A stretch of 64,000 nt of DNA. It comes from Bradyrhizobium sp. CB1717 (GTDB lineage: Bacteria; Pseudomonadota; Alphaproteobacteria; Rhizobiales; Xanthobacteraceae). Below the pieces are notes generated by a model that saw only the letters and a program-made list of their open reading frames with translations, ran no database searches and was not told the origin of the DNA. The stretch covers positions 2,232,001 through 2,296,000 of the forward strand of contig NZ_CP121666.1 in the NCBI RefSeq assembly GCF_029714325.1, given 5' to 3'. A program made the translations under genes and the position numbers. The first letter of the stretch is position 1, and every line of letters starts with the position of its first letter. Shown here in pieces: positions 60,081 to 64,000 of the stretch.

Positions 60081-61031
60081 ATGCGTTACGATGATTTCCG
60101 CCGCAGCGACGACATCGAGGATCGTCGCGACGAGGGTGGCGGTGGATTCGGCGGCGGCGGAGGCGGCGGGTTCGGCCTGCCGATGGGCGGCGGCGGGCTC
60201 GGCATCGGCACCATCATCGTGCTCGGCCTGATCGGCTATGCCTTCGGCATCGACCCGCGCATCCTGATCGGCGGCGCCGAGATCCTCACCGGCGGCGGCC
60301 AGGCGCCGAGCTACCAGACCGATCGCCAGTCCTCTTCGACCTCGGCCAAGCGCGGCGCGCCGACCGACGAGGTGGGCAGCATGATCGCCGGCATCCTCGG
60401 CGAGATCGACGATCGCTGGAGCGAGATCTTCCAGGCCAGCGGCCAGAACTATACCGGTCCGAAGGTCGTGCTGTTCCGCAATGCCACCAATGGCGGCCGC
60501 TGCGGCATGGCGCAGTCGGCGATGGGCCCGTTCTATTGCCCGCCGGATCGCACCATCTTCCTCGACACCGCCTTCTTCCGCGAGGTCGAGACCCGCTTCC
60601 GCGGCTGCTCCGGCAAGTCGGCGTGCAATTTCACGACCGCCTACATCATCGCGCATGAGGCCGGCCACCACATCCAGAATCTGCTCGGCATCATTCCGCG
60701 CGTGACGCGGCTGCAGCAGCAGGCCGGCAGCAAGGCCGAAGCGAATGCGCTCCAGGTCAAGGTGGAGCTGCAGGCGGATTGTCTCTCCGGCGTCTGGGTC
60801 AATCGCGAGGCGAAGAAGCGTCCGAACTTCCTGGAAGCAGGCGACATCGACGCCGCGCTGACCACAGCGAGCGCGATCGGCGACGACACGCTGCAGCGCC
60901 AGGCCACGGGCCGCGTCGTGCCCGATTCCTTCACCCACGGCTCGGCGGCGCAGCGCAAGCAGTGGTTCATGACCGGCTACCAGCAGGGCACGGTGCAGGC
61001 CTGCAACACCTTCGGCGGCGGGGCGTTGTAG
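60081..61031 (+). CDS. YpfJ-type neutral zinc metallopeptidase
   Basis: A 316-residue protein: a Gly-rich N-terminal part, one membrane helix (about residues 46-62, LGIGTIIVLGLIGYAFGI), and the conserved YpfJ domain with zinc site HEAGHH (192-197). Family features include FYCPPDRTIFLDTAFF and KVELQADCLSGVW. It is an inner-membrane metallopeptidase of unproven substrate. GGGAAAGC precedes the ATG. Confidence 0.93.
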   Translation: MRYDDFRRSDDIEDRRDEGGGGFGGGGGGGFGLPMGGGGLGIGTIIVLGLIGYAFGIDPRILIGGAEILTGGGQAPSYQTDRQSSSTSAKRGAPTDEVGSMIAGILGEIDDRWSEIFQASGQNYTGPKVVLFRNATNGGRCGMAQSAMGPFYCPPDRTIFLDTAFFREVETRFRGCSGKSACNFTTAYIIAHEAGHHIQNLLGIIPRVTRLQQQAGSKAEANALQVKVELQADCLSGVWVNREAKKRPNFLEAGDIDAALTTASAIGDDTLQRQATGRVVPDSFTHGSAAQRKQWFMTGYQQGTVQACNTFGGGAL

Positions 61032-61110
61032 GCACGAGTTTGTGCGCCGGACGCAGCGCAGCGCGAACTATGATGCGCAATTGCGCATCTGGGAATCCGG
61101 GAGTAGTGGC

Positions 61111-61208
61111 GTCATCCTGAGGTGCTCGCCTCTTCGGCGAGCCTCGAAGGATGACGGAGCCCGCGGCCCATCCTTCGAGGCGCGCTTGCGCGCGCACCTC
61201 AGGATGAC
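61111..61208. repeat. Palindromic repeat, GTCATCCTGAGG family
   Basis: GTCATCCTGAGGTGC … GCACCTCAGGATGAC with inner CTCGAAGGATG and CATCCTTCGAG. A single copy was seen in this window, ahead of moaB. Confidence 0.9.
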
Positions 61209-61237
61209 GGCGGTGGTTGGGAAGCAGGAGTGAAGTC

Positions 61238-61801
61238 GTGGCCTCGATCGACGAATCCAAACAGTTCATCCCGCTCAACATCGCGGTGCTCACCGTCTCC
61301 GACACCCGCGCGCTTGCGGATGATAAGTCTGGCCAGACGCTGGCCGATCGCCTCACTGCCGCCGGCCATCATCTCGCCGCGCGCGAGATTGTCACCGACG
61401 ATGTCGATGCGATCCGCGCGGTGATCCGCGGCTGGATTGCCGATAGCGGCGTCGACGTCGTCATCACCACGGGCGGCACCGGCTTCACCGGACGCGACGT
61501 CACGCCGGAGGCGATCGAGCCGCTGTTCGAGAAGCGCATGGACGGTTTCTCGATCGCGTTCCACATGCTGAGCCACGCCAAGATCGGGACCTCGACGATC
61601 CAGAGCCGCGCCACCGCAGGCGTTGCGGGCGCGACCTACATCTTCTGCCTGCCGGGTTCGCCCGGCGCCTGTCGCGACGGCTGGGACGGCATCCTGGCCG
61701 CCCAGCTCGACTACCGCACGCGCCCGTGCAATTTCGTCGAGATCATGCCGCGCCTGGACGAGCATCTGCGAAGGCCGAAGGCGCAAGGCGCGACGGTGTG
61801 A
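61238..61801 (+). CDS. moaB: Molybdenum cofactor biosynthesis protein B
   Basis: A 187-residue MoaB/MogA-fold protein that adenylates or binds molybdopterin. The signature VVITTGGTGFTGRDVTPEAI (about residues 76-95) is present, and the start NIAVLTVSDTRALADDKSGQ is typical. AGGAG before the GTG at 61238 decides this start over an earlier open frame that enters the repeat. It is monocistronic here. Confidence 0.93.
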   Translation: MASIDESKQFIPLNIAVLTVSDTRALADDKSGQTLADRLTAAGHHLAAREIVTDDVDAIRAVIRGWIADSGVDVVITTGGTGFTGRDVTPEAIEPLFEKRMDGFSIAFHMLSHAKIGTSTIQSRATAGVAGATYIFCLPGSPGACRDGWDGILAAQLDYRTRPCNFVEIMPRLDEHLRRPKAQGATV

Positions 61802-61813
61802 GCACGGATAGCT

Positions 61814-61849
61814 GTGGGCACGGCGCTGACGCGCCTTTGCCCACCCTAC
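61814..61849. repeat. Partial GTAGGGTGGGC-family repeat
   Basis: GTGGGCACGG … CCTTTGCCCACCCTAC matches one half of the 27282/50681/58421 elements; the other half is missing. Confidence 0.7.
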
Positions 61850-61912
61850 GCTACCAGACTCGCGGAGAGATACGCCTCACCCAAGCGAGGCGTGTCTGAC
61901 GGCACCGCGCAG

Positions 61913-62842
61913 CTAGAGATCCCGCTCCCACGTCTCCCCGACCAGGTCGGCACCAAAACTGTGGTGCTTCTCTTCCTTCACCAGCTTGAAACCGGTGCTT
62001 TTGTAGATGCCGCGCGCGGCGACCAGGATGCTCTGCGTCCATAGCGTCATCTTGCTATAGCCCCTCTCGCGGGCGCCCTGGATGCATTGCTCGACCAGCG
62101 CGCGGCCGACACCGAGTCCGCGTGCTTTCTTCTCCACCTGCAATAGACGGAGCTTGGCGATCTCGTCCGTGGCCTTGACCAGAAAGATCGAGCCGACCGG
62201 CTCGCCACCGACTTCTGCGATCCAGCAGTGCTCGCGCGCGGGGTCGTAGTTCCTGATGAACTGCGCACAGATCTCGGCGACCAGCGCCTCGTAGCTGATG
62301 TCCCAGTTGTAATCAGCGGCGTAGGCGGCGCCCTGCCGGGAGATGACCCAGCCCATGTCGCCGACGCGATGGCTGCGCAGCACGACGGAAGCGGGCCGGC
62401 TTCGCCGTTGCTCCAGCACAGCCTCGATGGTCGCCATGGCCTGCGTGAGCTGCGTTGCATCGCCGGCTGAAAGCTGGGCCAGCATTGCGGCAACCTCGTT
62501 TTGCGAGCTCAGGTTCAGCTTGGCGAAGGTCTGGCGGCCCTTGGCGGTCAGGCTGAGCTGGTATTGCCGGCGATCTGCGGGCAGAGGCTTGCGCGTGATC
62601 AGCCCCTTTTCGTCAAAGCTCTGGACGATGCGGCTGAGATAGCCGGGGTCGAGACCAAGCTCGATTCCAATTTCCTTTGCCGCAAGGTCGTCGCGATGCG
62701 CGAGCTCATAGAGCACTCGGGCCTCGCTGAGCGAAAACGGGGTTTTTCCAAGGTGCTGGTCGAGCACGCCGAGCTTGCGGGTATAGAAGCGGTTGAAGGC
62801 GCGGACCGCTGCGATGGGGTCTTCGGTACCGTTGAATGACAT
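61913..62842 (-). CDS. MarR regulator fused to GNAT acetyltransferase
   Basis: A 309-residue two-domain protein. Residues 1-145 are a MarR winged helix (FSLSEARVLYELAHRDDLAA; LDPGYLSRIVQSFDEKGLIT; DRRQYQLSLTAKGRQ), and 155-309 a GNAT domain (LLQVEKKARGLGVGRALVEQ; AARGIYKSTGFKLV). This fusion is widespread but its acetylation target is unknown. It probably represses its own gene through the 44-bp palindrome 11 bp upstream of the ATG. Confidence 0.93.
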   Translation of the reverse strand: MSFNGTEDPIAAVRAFNRFYTRKLGVLDQHLGKTPFSLSEARVLYELAHRDDLAAKEIGIELGLDPGYLSRIVQSFDEKGLITRKPLPADRRQYQLSLTAKGRQTFAKLNLSSQNEVAAMLAQLSAGDATQLTQAMATIEAVLEQRRSRPASVVLRSHRVGDMGWVISRQGAAYAADYNWDISYEALVAEICAQFIRNYDPAREHCWIAEVGGEPVGSIFLVKATDEIAKLRLLQVEKKARGLGVGRALVEQCIQGARERGYSKMTLWTQSILVAARGIYKSTGFKLVKEEKHHSFGADLVGETWERDL

Positions 62843-62852
62843 GGCTCACCTC

Positions 62853-62896
62853 GATACTTGCCATTGTCAAATAATTATTTGACTTTGGCAAGTATC
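62853..62896. promoter_or_regulatory. 44-bp near-perfect palindrome before the MarR-GNAT gene
   Basis: GATACTTGCCA and TGGCAAGTATC form the outer arms, and TCAAATAATTATTTGA is a perfect 16-bp inner palindrome; only two of 22 base pairs fail. It covers the likely promoter, so it is a strong candidate operator for the MarR protein, perhaps binding two dimers. Confidence 0.8.
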
Positions 62897-62917
62897 AAGG
62901 ACGCGTCGCAACTGGCC

Positions 62918-63493
62918 TCAGCCGACCATGACGATCCGGCTGCGCAGCATGGTCCGGGACGAGCGGCCGAGCCGCCGCAGCAGCCGCGCCTCGGAACGGC
63001 GGGCCTGGGGCGGATAGCCGCCGATCCGGTCGTAATGATCACGGGCGATCAAAAGGCCCTGATCGCCGAACGGGCCGACCAGCTTGCGCGCCACGGCCCG
63101 AAGGAAGTCGTGCAATCCGGTATCGGCGTAAGGTGTACGTGCAAAGCGGAACACCGCCGCCCGGTCCCGGCCGCTGGTCGCGACGGTCTGGATGAACTGG
63201 GTGGTCTCCTCGATCCAGCCGGTTTCCAGCACCGCGCCTGCGGGGAGGAACATCAGCCAGGGCGAACGAGCCTGAAGCGCGCCGGCGGCGAGCGCCGCGC
63301 CCTGCGAGGACCCCTCGATGCCGACGAAACGGCAGCCTGCGACGTCGGCAACGCGCTCGATGACGCCGTTGCGGGTGCCGTCGACCAGCAGGACTTCCCG
63401 GATGATGCCGGCGGCGGCACCGGGCACCAGCGCGGCCAGGGTTGCGACCGCCGTCTGCTCGACGCCTTCGGTCGGAATGATGACGCTCAGCAT
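62918..63493 (-). CDS. Family 2 glycosyltransferase-like protein
   Basis: A 191-residue short GT-A fold protein: MLSVIIPTEGVEQTAVATLA at the N-terminus and REVLLVDGTRNG for the nucleotide-sugar site, then SPWLMFLPAGAVLETGW in place of the usual DxD. The ATG at 63493 begins the fold; upstream frame lacks homology. At under 200 residues it is shorter than most members. Substrate unknown. Confidence 0.8.
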   Translation of the reverse strand: MLSVIIPTEGVEQTAVATLAALVPGAAAGIIREVLLVDGTRNGVIERVADVAGCRFVGIEGSSQGAALAAGALQARSPWLMFLPAGAVLETGWIEETTQFIQTVATSGRDRAAVFRFARTPYADTGLHDFLRAVARKLVGPFGDQGLLIARDHYDRIGGYPPQARRSEARLLRRLGRSSRTMLRSRIVMVG

Positions 63494-63821
63494 GATTAAG
63501 GCTTCAGTGTCCGCGCTTCGGGAGAAGCGCAACGTTTTGATATTGTCATAAACACGCGGCATTGCCGAGTGCAACTTTTCGACGGGGCTTCGCTGTTCGA
63601 TGGTAAACTGCCAGAGCCATCGCATCCAAATATGTCTCCTGCGGGGTGGCAATGTTGCCGAATATTTCGGCGCGAATTCGCGGTGACGGTATTATCCCGG
63701 AGTTTCGCTGCGATCCTTGCGCAGCATGCAGGCCACCCGCAATCCTGCATGCGGAGGATGCGCGCAGACCGACACAGGGGATTGCGAAGCTTGCAATCCA
63801 CGGTGCTGACGAGGGCCTTGC
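63494..63821. other. Divergent intergenic region
   Basis: 328 bp between the glycosyltransferase and the last, partial gene, which point away from each other. No hairpin, operator or RNA gene was recognised. Confidence 0.45.
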
Positions 63822-64000
63822 ATGAACGCCGATCAACTCGCCGTTAGCGCGCCGACAACATCTCCCAGGCCGGACGCCGCGCCGAGCTTGCGGATCCGGG
63901 CGCTGATGCTGGGGGACCGCATCAATGCGTCCGGCCTCGAGATCGGGACGCTGGTGTCATCGACGCCGGCCGCCTTCCGCGTTCACGCCGGCCTCGCGGT
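63822..64000 (+). CDS. 5' end of an RMD1/DUF155-like gene
   Basis: The ATG at 63822 opens a frame that runs off the window (MNADQLAVSAPTTSPRPDAA, then LRIRALMLGDRINASGLEIG). The segment LRIRALMLGDRINASGLE resembles the start of RMD1/Sif2 (DUF155) proteins, membrane proteins of unknown role. Only about 60 residues are visible. Confidence 0.6.
   Translation, partial: MNADQLAVSAPTTSPRPDAAPSLRIRALMLGDRINASGLEIGTLVSSTPAAFRVHAGLA

Noticed and set aside
62858..63499. Plus-strand frame from the MarR palindrome through the glycosyltransferase gene
   Set aside because: It starts within the operator palindrome and opposes a glycosyltransferase with a recognisable N-terminus.

Overview
The window looks like chromosome from a slow-growing rhizobial alphaproteobacterium, most likely Bradyrhizobium or a close relative. 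The evidence is the high GC content, the single reading frame that joins cytochrome b to cytochrome c1 (fbcH, described from Bradyrhizobium), a fused anthranilate synthase trpE(G), a CcrM-type GANTC methyltransferase, and many copies of short palindromic intergenic repeats. No rRNA, tRNA, CRISPR array, transposase or phage module was seen.

Layout. 1-3.8 kb: a GNAT acetyltransferase, then a DUF2946 protein and a TonB-dependent receptor behind a 23-bp palindrome that fits a Zur operator. 4-11 kb: a MoxR / DUF58 / BatA-DUF4159 / membrane-protein operon on the minus strand. 11.3-17.3 kb: DUF1285, NudL-type Nudix hydrolase, DUF6111, tRNA CCA transferase and a TauE/SafE permease. This run is interrupted by a ~2.2 kb insert (AraC regulator plus divergent outer-membrane barrel) flanked by imperfect 188-bp direct repeats that duplicate the cca/permease junction.

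17.3-25.6 kb is an accessory-looking stretch. It holds a LuxR regulator, three tiny membrane proteins, a transglycosylase, a DapD-like hexapeptide transferase of actinobacterial type, small secreted or hypothetical proteins, and a MerR-controlled metal-type module with YnfA. 25.6-36.5 kb is mostly core: HAD phosphatase, hemF, queD-queE, trmL, fbcF-fbcH (respiratory complex III), dienelactone hydrolase, trpE(G) behind a Trp-Trp leader peptide, and apt.

36.5-48.4 kb: a GIY-YIG protein, two ParA/MinD-like NTPases, LemA with an M48 protease, an Rsm22-like methyltransferase, then smc, a DsbA-like oxidoreductase, a DUF721/DciA-like protein, mutY and a PaaI thioesterase. 48.6-58.4 kb: a flavin monooxygenase, two glutathione transferases, LysR with a divergent SnoaL-like protein, a DUF1127 protein and two tandem chemoreceptors. 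58.5-64 kb: ccrM with three GANTC sites around its start codon, a YpfJ-type zinc peptidase, moaB, a MarR-GNAT fusion behind a 44-bp palindrome, a glycosyltransferase, and the start of an RMD1/DUF155-like gene.

Most genes are housekeeping. The points most worth a second look are the direct-repeat-flanked insert, the laterally acquired-looking dapD-like gene, the undescribed ParA-like pair, the Zur and MarR palindromes, the 21-bp-spaced motifs before the YpfJ gene, and the GANTC cluster at ccrM. I saw nothing that clearly amounts to a wholly new multi-gene system.
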